DNA from: Gyromitra esculenta
Taxonomy: Eukaryota; Ascomycota; Pezizomycetes; Pezizales; Discinaceae
Length of the DNA stretch: 64,000 nt
NCBI GenBank assembly: GCA_038503075.1
Contig: JBCAML010000002.1
Location: 682,001-746,000, forward strand
Direction: 5' to 3'
Shown here: positions 35,401 to 45,497 of the stretch, piece after piece
How the letters are laid out: every line of letters begins with the position of its first letter
How positions within the stretch are numbered: position 1 is the first letter of the stretch
Notes under the pieces: generated by a model
The model's database searches: none
What the model was told of the DNA's origin: nothing
The model's input: only the letters and a program-made list of their open reading frames with translations
Program-made: the position numbers and the translations under genes

Positions 35401-36347
35401 GCACATTTTCCCTCTTCTGGATGGTATATCGGTACAACATGCTCTATGTCAATAACTTCCGTTTCGATACCGGTGGACTGTTGTTCCCACGTGCCATCAA
35501 CCAGTTGTTTACTGGTATTTATGTCATGGAAGTTTGCTTGATTGGCCTCTTCTTCCTCGTTCGGGATACGCAAGGCCAAGTGGCTTGCTTCCCACAAGCA
35601 ATTATCATGATAATCGTTACAATCTCCACGATGCTTTACCAATACACACTCAACTCGGCATTCGGACCACTCTTAACGTACCTACCTATTACGTTAGAGG
35701 ATGATGCAGTTATCCGTGATAAACAATTCGCGGAAGAACACGATGAGCGGAGGAGACTTAATCAAATTGTTCCAGGAGAAGAAGAAGGTGATGATCTTAA
35801 CGAAGTTCTCGAACAACGTGAGCATCGGGAGCAGGTAAAGGATCAACAAGCGGAAGAGATAGAGATGGATCAGATAGAGAGAAGGAAGGGTGGAAAGCGT
35901 AGAGGGAGGAGTACCTTAGAGAAGCCAACCACCACAGCCGACCCTGCTGGGAAGAGGGAGGTGGAACGCCACGCAAAGGAACATGAATTTGGCAAGGATG
36001 TTGAGGCTCAAACGAAAAGACGTACTACCGGCGGTTCCCAACCAAATCAACGTCCTGAGCTAGCATTATTTTCCAATATTGCAGATGAAATAGAGGACTT
36101 GTCTCCGGAAGAGCGTGACGCGTTGGTCGCAAGAGCATTTCAGCATGAGGCCCTGAGGGCTAAGAGACCTGTCATCTGGATTCCTAGGGATGACCTGGGC
36201 ATAAGCGATGACGAGATTAAGAGGACACAGAAGTTTTCAGAGAATATTTGGATTAGTAATGAGTACGCTGGTTTCGATGCGAAGGCCAGAGTTGTATACC
36301 GGAGACCGCCGCCAGACTTCGATCAGAGGGACTTGGTGGAGTTGTAG
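32478..36347 (+). CDS. OSCA/CSC1 (DUF221) family membrane channel
   Basis: The family comprises hyperosmolality- or mechano-gated cation channels and lipid scramblases at the plasma or ER membrane, such as yeast Csc1, Rsn1 and Phm7. The model is join(32478..32716,32768..32816,32922..33385,33450..34897,34954..36347), 1197 residues, longer than the usual 780-1000. The N-terminal RSN1_TM region (first helix about residues 36-57, then FALPRRTKAPSPGFLAWF and SGLDAYFFLRYLLML) is followed by a long cytosolic PHM7_cyt domain. That domain carries a low-complexity Ser/Arg/Glu insert of about 200 residues. The 7TM block includes PTLNK-type helices (AFAKLQGTHT, FFFSYMLLQAF, FGPLLTYLPI). The end (VIWIPRDDLGISDDEI) fits the PHM7_ext tail. 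All four introns are in phase. Confidence 0.93.
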
Positions 36348-36985
36348 ATACTACTGTACGATTGGGGTTGAAACGAGACTGGTGGGATGACTTTCGAGAG
36401 ATAATCAGCATGTTGGGCATATTGAAGGTGTTTCTTGTTTTTTCTTTCTTTCGATTTAGCGACTCTTATACAGTTTATTTTGTATCATACCTCCTAACGA
36501 CCTTTATGAGCCTTTGAAACTTTCTTTCTTTCTTGGAGGACTTTGGAGGGGTTTAGTATTATATACCACCTACCTCTTTTTGTCAGGTGTCTATGGCTAT
36601 CCAAGTATTTTTAGTTAATATTCACATTCTATTTGCCTCTCACTTGCATAGGCTTGATGATTGAGAGCGATATTCCGTAAACTATGCTTGTCCAGTAGCT
36701 GATCATGTAATAGACTAGCTTTTCTATTCGAGATATTACAGTATAGTACGATGGTAATAACTATGCGGCTGGTAGTATAGAATCTAGATTTAAAACATCA
36801 CACTATGCCCTTGGAGAATCCTGAGGGCTACTAGCCCGCTTCATCAACTCGTAGAAATTAGTGATTTTGCAGGCAGTATCATTCTACATTGATAATTCCT
36901 TATTTTCAGAGCCCATTGAATACATTCTACATTCTTTGAATAGATCTACTTAAAAGTTCCACGCCCACAGGCCATCGTTTTTCTG
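36348..36985. other. spacer downstream of the CSC1-like gene
   Basis: AT-rich 3' flank with no gene or notable repeat seen. Confidence 0.5.
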
Positions 36986-37645
36986 ATGACAGGCCTTTCC
37001 ACTAACGATATTCTACACGTTTTTTCAAAGTGTTCTGCTTGTGGTTTGTATCTATTTCTGATACTTATCATCATGGCGTATTCATTTCTCCGAAAAGCAA
37101 TCTTCCCAGAATACGATATTGTGTCTATATCCCCAGCTGATATGACATTCGCGGACTCTTTGGAGACGCTCGCGAGAGAATCGAACTTCGTGTCCTTCGA
37201 AACTCCTATATTCGGGTTAAAGTTACCCACTTCTAGCTATGGTACAACTCTAGCTCCTCTGATCATATCGCCTCCACGTCTTATTGGAACAAGATTACGC
37301 TCACTGCCACGGAAGCATCCTAGGCAAGAAGCGGGTTCTTCTTCTTCTTCCTCGTCTATTACCACCTCTTCTTTATGTCCCCTTTGTGAAGGGTCTGCCT
37401 ATTCGATTGACTCGCTGTTAGTAATATCTTCAATGGTGTCGTTCACCCCATTAGCTGGTACCCTCGTCTCACTGAAACGGGCCGCGCCAGCGAAAACAGG
37501 AACTTCATTTGCGGTTGGGGGTGGAGAATTTGCAATGGGTAGCTCAGAGCTTGTTAGGAAGTTGAAAGCTCTGCTTGAAATACAAGCGAACCCAGATATA
37601 TCAATTAGAGGGCGGAACCAACGTGAAGGTTCAATAAGAGTATGA
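36986..37645 (+). CDS. orphan hypothetical protein with one hydrophobic segment
   Basis: An intronless ATG frame encodes 219 residues. I do not recognise it. Residues 20-33 (GLYLFLILIIMAYS) could be a membrane anchor. A Ser-rich stretch follows near residue 118, then a CPLCEG motif with two cysteines, and a C-terminal amphipathic helix (ELVRKLKALLEIQ) before a basic end. It lies on the same strand as both neighbours, about 640 bp after the CSC1-like gene. Length and balanced composition make it more than a chance frame, but without homologs it may be lineage-specific or spurious. Confidence 0.4.
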   Translation: MTGLSTNDILHVFSKCSACGLYLFLILIIMAYSFLRKAIFPEYDIVSISPADMTFADSLETLARESNFVSFETPIFGLKLPTSSYGTTLAPLIISPPRLIGTRLRSLPRKHPRQEAGSSSSSSSITTSSLCPLCEGSAYSIDSLLVISSMVSFTPLAGTLVSLKRAAPAKTGTSFAVGGGEFAMGSSELVRKLKALLEIQANPDISIRGRNQREGSIRV

Positions 37646-38638
37646 GCTAAAGTGTTGGGTCCTATGATACGTGGAGGGATGTAATGTGTTTCTTTTCAGG
37701 GCTGTGGAGTTTATTGTTTGTTTTGTAGGACTATTTCTGAGTTGCGAGTGATAGGAGACGACGGGTGCATATTGAAGTTGACATGCTTTGGATATATCAG
37801 CTGGTGGGCTCAGCTGATATGGGCTTCTCCAGGTACGCATATACATAAGTTATTAGTTGAGATGACAGAGCAATGATACTTCACTTCCTTATATCCCCAA
37901 AGCTTTTGGGAGGACATGTGTACTTGAAATGCTTGAACAAATTACACAACTATATACTCCGTCTCCACATGTACTTATGCGCTACTAATATTCTTCGAAT
38001 ATTCCTCGTAGATTGAATTTCACTTATAGGGTGCCTTCTGCTTTCTTGTGGGTTGAATTATCAAAGCCTCTGCAGGGTTGAGCGTGGACTAGGTTTGTCT
38101 TTAAATGGAAATACTTAGAAATAATACTATCAGTCTCAATCAGGCCATTGGCAGGTTCTCACTTGATTTAATATCCCGCAGATCTCGAGCTTCGCAGAAG
38201 ATCTCACAGCAACTGGTCAGCTAATTCCCAAAACGCTGATGTGCCTGTGAGAGGATCCAGAGTGCGAGGCTATTTGTGGAGAATGGTAGTCTAGGGTTTT
38301 TCACCGAGTTATATCGTGCTCTAAATTACGCTAGTAAACAGGGGTCGGAACGATAGCTGGCGGATCAACTCCCCAACTTGGACTCGGCGCCGAGACTGGG
38401 ATACATGCTGTCCCGTGTAATAAGTTGGTTGGTGTCACGATAGTAGCCAGCCTCGCTGTCTCCAGAAAACCCTCCCCCAGCTCTTGTCTGTTCCACTTGC
38501 CACTAGCTAATTCGGTCGCCTGTATTTCTTTCTTCCTTTCAATCAATTCCTCCACCTTTCCGTCGTCTTCCCCCTTTTCTAGCGCGTCGCCAACGAAAGG
38601 AATTAGCTTCATCTTATATCTTCCCACCCCGCACAACC
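37646..38638. other. spacer and HST2 promoter
   Basis: AT-rich 3' flank followed by a pyrimidine-rich leader (38460-38600). No gene is supported. Confidence 0.5.
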
Positions 38639-40033
38639 ATGGGTGCCGAACTCTCCAGCGAGAAGATTAGCGACGATGTTGCGCCAGTGGTCTTGAGCGC
38701 ACGGACCGTGGAGGGCGTTGCGGAATTCATTAAGTCTGGAAGATGCCGGAAGGTGGTTTTTATGGTATGTCCTGAGATGAGATGCTGAGGATTTTCACTG
38801 CTGACCCTTTAATCTTCTGTGTATCAAGGTTGGTGCTGGAATATCGACAAGCGCTGGGTGAGTTTTAGTTTTTCCCAGCAGATGTGGTTGATATAGGAAT
38901 TGACGGAGTTTCCCACAGTATCCCCGACTTCCGGACACCAGGAACTGGCCTCTATTCGAACCTCCAAAGATTAAACCTCCCACATCCTGTAAGCAAGGCT
39001 CCCGCTGTGCTACCAGTAGCGCTAAACATGTATGTTGAATAACTAGAGCCAACGACAATAATATAGGAAGCTGTCTTCGATATATCATTCTTCAGGGAGA
39101 ACCCACATCCATTTTACACACTTGCCCGCGAACTCTACCCTGGTAAATTCAAGCCAACAATCACTCATTCCTTCATTCGTCTGATATCAGACAAGGGCCT
39201 GCTCTTGAAATGCTTCACCCAAAACATTGACACGTACGTATCGCCCGCCCTTTGTCTCAATCGACCCTTTGGCCAACGTCTATAGTCTCGAGCGCGCTGC
39301 CGGCGTCCCAGCCGAAAAAATGGTTGAAGCCCACGGTTCCTTCGCCTCTCAGCACTGTATCGACTGCAAGGCTCACTACCCCGACTCCGATATGGAATCA
39401 AGCATTGCCAGTGGTAAAATCGCGCACTGCTCATGTGGTGGGCTAGTCAAGCCCGATATCACCTTCTTTGGTGAAGCCCTTCCGCTTGCATTCCATGAAA
39501 ACCGTGGATTGCCTGGTGAAGCAGATCTTGCGATCATCATGGGGTCTTCTTTGAGTGTGTATCCATTTGCTGCCCTTCCGGCACTCTGCGGTGAAGATTG
39601 CGCAAGGGTGTTGATTAATATGGAGAATTCTGGGGGGATTGGTGCGAGAAGAGATGACGTTGTAATGCTGGGTCCGTGTGACGATGGCGTCAGAAGGCTG
39701 GCAAGAGAACTTGGCTGGGAAGAGGAACTGGTGAAAGTGTGGAAAGAGTGCGGGGGGGGCCAAACAGAAGAAGAAGAAAAAGAAGAGAAGGCCAGGAACG
39801 ATGAGACGATCGAGGAGGAGGTGAGGAGGCTGACAGATGATATACAAAGGGAATTAAAGGTCGCGGAAGATTATAAGGGACTTGTTGAGGGAAAGTTGAA
39901 GAGCGAGGATGATAAGAGGAGAGATATGGAATTGAAAAAGAAGATTGAGGACGATCTGGAGGGGAAATCGGATAATGGGGTAGGTGGATTGGAGAATGAG
40001 ATGCCACGCTTGAGTTTGAAGGAGGATATTTAG
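38639..40033 (+). CDS. HST2: NAD+-dependent protein deacetylase, sirtuin Hst2
   Basis: This class I sirtuin removes acetyl groups from lysines (histone H4K16 and others), with NAD+ as co-substrate. Yeast Hst2 is mainly cytosolic. The model is join(38639..38764,38829..38857,38919..38988,39067..39233,39286..40033), 379 residues. NAD motifs are [21 protein letters not shown] (across introns 1-2), FTQNIDTLER (across intron 4) and the catalytic His near residue 147 in EAHGS. Zinc ligands are C155-x2-C158 and C179-x-C181; the second pair is one residue closer than the usual Cxx[11 protein letters not shown] and [10 protein letters not shown] complete the fold. The highly charged C-terminal helix (about residues 285-370) matches the autoinhibitory tail of Hst2. 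The start MGAELSSEK is a possible N-myristoylation site. Confidence 0.94.
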
Positions 40034-40642
40034 GGGTTTCTCGTGATTCTGAGGTGGATAATGCTTGCACGATGGGATTTTTCGGCTGATTTTCTTTGGC
40101 TATTTCCATCTGTAAACAAGTATAGATCATCGAGTCTTTTGCTCCTTTCATAGATCGTGGCTTGCTTCCTTGGTATCGTGATGTTTTTTCTTGTTAGCTA
40201 GTCTCGATATCGGCAGTTTTTCAGAAGAGGAATCGATATATGTCGTTAACTAAGAGGTATTCGGTTTGCTCGTTTTTGCTTGACATGCCTTTAAGTGAGC
40301 GAGAATGATGTTGGAGGGAAAAAAGATGTTCCGAGTGACATAGTGTGACTTAAAGGCTCTTACTAATCTTAAACACACTAAAAATTTCTGCTTTCTTCCT
40401 TGTCACTGGAAGACATCCCGTCGATATTCTAAAGGCCTCAGACTTAGGTGCTAAATAATTTAGAAGCAGGCTTTCAACCCGTGTGCTCAATTAAGAATAA
40501 ATAATAATCTGAATAACTACCAGAAGTTACTAAAGTGACTGGGGTTTTTAGGTTATCTTGGCGGGTGAAAATTTTTACCCAAGTTGCACTGGCAAATGAC
40601 ATTCTTCTGTGCATTTCTCAAAATCAGAGTCCGACAACAAAT

Positions 40643-41526
40643 ATGCCTACCAGAATGAAGGGAAAGGGTGGCCGAAAGACTGGTTCACAAAATTTTACTG
40701 CGATCGATCTTCTTCACTTAGCCGAAATTCTTGAATCCCAACGACCGATCGGAGGAGAGGATTGGGATGATGTTGTTATTGCGTACAACAGTAATTACGC
40801 AATTCCAAAAGAGCGGAAAGATCGTGATAAAGAGAGCCTCCGAGGTCAATAGCACAAGATGCTTAACAATCGAAAGCCAACTGGGGATCTGGACTGTCCA
40901 GAACATGTTAAGCGTGCAAAACGCCTGAACAAAAGTATTTTGGAGGAGGTTGCCATGGAAACCATTGATGATGAGAATTTAAGTGGTCATGAAGTAGAGG
41001 ATGAGTGCGAAGAAAGGATTGAGGAAGACATTTCAGAATTGCATGCCTTAAACGAGGATCATATTGATCCAAATCTTCAATTAAGTTCAATAAATGAACA
41101 AAATACCGAACCTCAAAGTAAGTCTAACTGAGATACTTTTCGTACAAAATCATATAATTGACACAAATTATAGCACCAGTTCCAAAAGCTACTACCCATA
41201 TTTCCAATTCCAGCTATGACTCCGATAAACCCGAAACACATTCTTCTAAAAGACTGCGAACCGCTACACCAATTGGCCATAACCGTACATCCGATAAACA
41301 AATTCAAAACATGATTGCCAATGCATTGGACCCGAATAAACGTGCTGCGAGAGAGGAGGACTTTAATTTTCAAATGTTTCTTCGTATGTGTATTACTGAA
41401 TTGGAAACAAGATTAGCAACAGCGGAAAGGAGATATCAAGAGTTGGAAGAAAAATTGCGAGGAGTAGAAAAGGAAAATCATCGGTTAGAAATAAAGGTAA
41501 TGGTTATGGAAATGACGGCAAAATGA
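40643..41526 (+). pseudogene. Harbinger accessory DNA-binding protein (Myb/SANT-like), nonsense-mutated
   Basis: The spliced frame join(40643..41117,41174..41526) gives 275 codons with one in-frame TAG at 40850-40852. The N-terminal part has LLHLAEILES, PIGGEDWDDVVIAYNSNY and, after the stop, NRKPTGDLDCPEHVKRAKR. These together match a plant/fungal transposon-associated SANT-like domain (DUF6818 type). A coiled coil (LETRLATAERRYQELEEKL) ends it. The frame is otherwise open across the stop, so this is a point change, perhaps CAG to TAG. The partner normally brings the transposase to DNA. Confidence 0.75.
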
Positions 41527-41571
41527 TTGACAGATAATGGCTGTACTTTACATACCACTATTATTGTATGA

Positions 41572-42324
41572 CTAGATTATAATAACGTGCAATACGATCG
41601 TTTTTCCGAATATCTCCAAATACCATAAACTCATATTCCTGCAAGTCATAAAGTCCACTTCAAGGTTTCCGTCACACTCAATTGGTAAATGGACACCATC
41701 AACAAATCCAAATCCATGCTTTACCAAAGGATGTCGAGCATTCAACCAACGCGCCCACTTTTGCATTTCCTCCTCTTTAGGCCACTCAATCCTTCCCTCT
41801 GTCATTCCGCAAAGTGTATCATGCAGGATTTGTGCTGCAAACCTAATGTACCGTGAACATACAGAAGGCACAATTGCAAACAGCTGTTGAAGTGAAACTT
41901 CATTCATTGTTGAGTTTAAAAAATGTAGAAGAAGCCCGAGACCTCCAGCTGAATCTAGTGAGCGTTTGCGGGGCTGTGGGGTTCCATCTTGAAAAATGTC
42001 ATTTCGGGGGATTGATGTTGTTTCCCAACAATTGTGAAAACCCCGCTCTAGTAGCATGTCAAAAGTCCTAACATCAATCCCCATGGTGATAATATATGCT
42101 TTGTCATTTCTGCTCTCTCTAAGTGAAGTCCAGGCAGTGGAGAATTGTGGTGTGCGTAAAAGTGCTGGTTTTGTTAAGTAGGCTCGGCGGGATCTTCTGT
42201 GGATGTGACGGCGATGTCTGCTTTCAATCGCTAAGGATGCAACTGAGATCAAAATTAATTCATTTTCATCAATTGCTGTTCGAAATCGTCGGTATAACAG
42301 TTCGCTATTAAATTCCAAGTCCAT
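41572..42324 (-). pseudogene. Harbinger DDE transposase, truncated
   Basis: The frame from the ATG at 42324 encodes 250 residues. It has the helical N-terminal part (FDMLLERGFHNCW, LLLHFLNSTMNEVSLQQLFAIVPS) and the first catalytic aspartate in FGFVDGVHLPIE. Soon after, the frame loses similarity. The expected second Asp and Glu of the DDE triad are absent. Another frame resumes a plausible C-terminal tail (MVFGDIRKNDRIARYYN) just before the end. An internal deletion with frameshift explains this, so the protein should be inactive. The intact family length is about 400 residues. Confidence 0.75.
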
Positions 42325-42712
42325 CGCTGAAAGTTGGAATCCAGGTGCTCGATCGTGAGCGTGTGCTGTGTAGCGTGGGCGCAAGGTTGCTGGGAGTGAA
42401 TGGTCTTGAAAAAAAAATTTCAAATTTGGTAGTTAAACGATCTGTGGACACCCCCAGGGGGGTTCCCAGATTGCTAGTTTGAAAGCAGGCTATTTCTTCC
42501 AGATTGTGGTTTGGCGGCCTCTAGATTAGGTCTGATACCTTCAGAATATCGACGGGATGTCGTCCACTGCATCTATTTGGAGATAGCAAAGAATTAAAAT
42601 ACTGTTTTGTAGGAATGGGGGCTTTTGTCGCTAGGAAAATGTTACTGAGTTGTAAATAGTGATTTTTTGTACATAGCTCGGAGGCTTGTGTTACGGGGAT
42701 TACAGTCGCACC

Positions 42713-42840
42713 TCGCTATGTCGGGTCTCACTATGTCGGATCCCTTGTTATTTTCTATGGATATTCCTACGATAGTATTTTCTGCTCACCAAAATTAGTA
42801 CGCCGTCTCGGATAACTTGCTATCTCGGACGAAATCTTAC
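42713..42840. mobile_element. solo end of a pogo/Fot1-like element
   Basis: After a TA (42711-42712) the sequence begins CAGTCGCACCTCGCTATGTC. It then shows repeated subterminal units (CTATGTCGG twice, CTCGGATAACTTGCTATCTCGG). This looks like the terminus of pogo/Fot1-like Tc1 relatives. No opposite end or transposase is visible, so it is a fragment. Confidence 0.5.
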
Positions 42841-43331
42841 TAAGCCTTGGCATCCGACATGTTGAAGAGTGCTAGGTTCTTGGCCTCGGTGCCCATTTAA
42901 AGTTGCCGTTGATCCGAGACATTCCAACCCATAGGCGGAGCCCTAGGAACATCTGTATCGACCAACACTCTCAACACCACCACCGTCTTGAAATACAACA
43001 TATTTGATGTATATTGTATGAGATAATACAGCGCCTTGGAGACCGCGACATAATATGCATGCAATGAATTGTTTATAGCAATAAGCAAAGAGGCCCTGGA
43101 GCAAAGATGAAGCAGAGTCACTGTGTCAGCATAATCGCCCCACCAATCGTTCGGGGGCTCGAACGGCAGGTAAGGATGTTGTGCGACAAGGCCAAGGAAC
43201 GGATGGAGGCTTGGCTGGTCAATAATAGCAGGCTTAACCCCCCACCGAGCTTTCCATGAGTTTCCCAGCTCTGGATCCTTTTACTTTAGACACATACCGG
43301 CGAGATCCCACAGCCTGGTAGTGCCAGAGAC

Positions 43332-44536
43332 ATGACAGGTAATTGTTTCTTCGCATCATTGCGAGTGCTACCAATCACTAATCCCTGATTTCTGCCAAAG
43401 GCATAGCTCGATACAATAGCTTGGCTCGATACGGCAGCTTCCGTGGGCGGTTTAATAACTATTCGATCAACCCCAGAAAAATACCACTTTTCACTCTGCC
43501 AAACGAAATTTTACTTCTCATTGCGCAATACCTCACACCTAAATCTCTCGATTCTTTCATCCGGACTAATCGTTATCTTTCCAACCTCCTGACGTCACTC
43601 CTTCACAACTTTGCACTCCAAAGCACATATGGCGAGACAGCACTCTGGTTCGCAGCAACAACTGGTCAAGGGGAGTTGGTTCGACTTATCCTAGAAAGGG
43701 GCCCTAGGATTGTAATCAAAGAAGCTGTTGTGGGGGCAACGGGAGAAATGGTACCAGGATCAGTGCTGCACAGATCACCATCAAAGTGCAATGACTGGCT
43801 CGTCAAGCTGCTGGTAGAGAGAAATCACAACCTCATCATCCATGACTCGCGCTGTGGCGGTACTCCACTTCATTGGGCTTCTCAATATGGTCACGAATCG
43901 ATTGTTAAGTTACTGCTCGATAAAAAAATCAATATCGCTGTCAAGGATGGAAGAGGCAGGACCGCACTCCATTGGGCAGCGAAAGCTGGGGATGAAGCCG
44001 TAGTTCAATTGCTTCTGGACAACGGAGCGCCTGTGGATTCGCAAGACAACTATGGGGATACGGCTCTGCACCGCGCAACGGAACAAACGCACGAAATGGT
44101 TGTCAGAGTTCTGCTTGAGAATGGAGCCAACGTTGCAATTCCGGAAGGTGATGGAGCAACGGTGCTCCACTGGGCGGCGGCCTATGGAAAGGACGCGATA
44201 GTGTTGCTATTACTAGAAAACGGAGCGGAGACCAATGTTTTTGGCAGAAACGGGGAGACTCCACTACACCAAGCAGCGGCTTATGGGCATTTCACTGCCG
44301 CGAAGATGCTTATGAAGTTTGGAGCTGATGTTGAGGCTCTGGATGAATTCGGGTGGACGCCTCTTCATCATGCGATTGCGAATAATCACGAGCCGGTAGC
44401 TGTGCTATTGGAGAGTCGTGGCGAGGTTTCGAGCAGAGATCGGAAAAAAAGAAGAGCAGCAATTGTCAAGGTGATTCGTCAGATGAATATGCGAGCAATA
44501 CGATGGTTTCTGTCGAGAATTAGAGCAAGAGGATGA
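43332..44536 (+). CDS. F-box and ankyrin-repeat protein
   Basis: It is probably an adaptor of an SCF ubiquitin ligase, or another protein-interaction factor. The 1136-nt main exon has no suitable ATG before its F-box. A 7-nt first exon (43332-43338, ATGACAG before GTAATT) and a 62-nt intron join in phase, giving join(43332..43338,43401..44536), 380 residues. IPLFTLPNEILLLIAQYL (about residues 31-48) is the F-box, followed by an RTNRYLSNLL motif. Seven or so ankyrin repeats follow (TALWFAATTGQGELVRLIL, TPLHWASQYGHESIVKLLL, TALHWAAKAGDEAVVQLLL, and so on to TPLHHAIANNHEPVAVLL). A basic helix (RKKRRAAIVKVIRQ) ends the protein. F-box/ankyrin combinations are expanded in many filamentous fungi. 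Confidence 0.82.
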
Positions 44537-45497
44537 TAGAGCGTACTGAGCAATAAAAATTTCGCATAAATAGAACTGAAGCTCCAGTAAGATGTACATA
44601 TGGAGGGCTTCTCTTGTTCTCAATACTACTTCTATTCTTCTATTCTTCTGTGTATTTAGATAGGTAGCGCTATAGAGGAATGAAACTGGTACCACGTAAC
44701 GTAGAGTCGACATGTTGTAATGAAATCTTTTGACGCCTATTCTTCGTCTAGGCATAGCATATACAGGTAACATATATGTAGCTAAGTACTGTTAATATTG
44801 AAAGGTACTTAAATTGAAAGACACTCTCATCCTTGGAATTCTTTGCTCGGCCAGGGGCCTGAAAACACCTTAAGTGGAAGAATGGATTTCGGCCTCATGG
44901 TTACATGTAATTAGGCGTCGAGTCGCCAGAATTTCGGGTCTAACTATAACTACATGTATGTATGTGTATGTGAACACCACTCCCCAGGACGTATCTATTT
45001 CATTCATATGGCTAGTCTTAATCATATATTATATTTTATGACTACATATAGTAGTCTTAACTATACTTTTGTTTTATTTTAATCTTTTACTCTCTCTCGA
45101 AATTTCATCAAGCTCTGGGGACTGTCACTACTACCTATAATCTCGAGAGCTTGGTGTATATATACATATATGCCTAGAACTCACCGTTTCTCGCTCGCTC
45201 GCTACTATAGGATATGGCACTAATCCCCCTCACAAGCCGTAAGCCTGTTTGTCGCCATCTAAAACCTCGTACTCGTAGATAAGTAAATAGCCGCCTTCTC
45301 TTCAGGTGCTCACCCGGTTTTTACTTGCCATAGACGCACAATATTGATTTTGATTGATTATCTCATTAATCGTATCTAGTGCTAAGCTATGGTGATACGG
45401 TACATTTAATCCATGATATTGCATAAATTTCAATCTGCTAATTATAACTAACTCCCAAGCCCGAGCCATCTACATTGTAGAAACGCTGGTTGGTAGT
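44537..45497. other. convergent 3' spacer
   Basis: This AT-rich spacer separates the convergent ankyrin and transporter genes. Two TACATGTA octamers (44902, 44951) lie 49 bp apart. No gene is supported. Confidence 0.55.

Larger units (their letters stand above)
40404..42569. mobile_element. decayed PIF/Harbinger DNA transposon
   Basis: The ends form an imperfect inverted repeat: CATCCCGTCGATATTCT at 40414-40430 is found inverted at 42543-42559. Similarity extends over about 45 bp and resumes near GCTTTCAA. The outer limits (40404, 42569) are approximate and no clean target duplication was seen. Inside are the two Harbinger genes in convergent order: a Myb/SANT-like DNA-binding protein (+) and a DDE transposase (-). 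Both are broken. The element lies between HST2 and the F-box/ankyrin gene. Confidence 0.8.
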
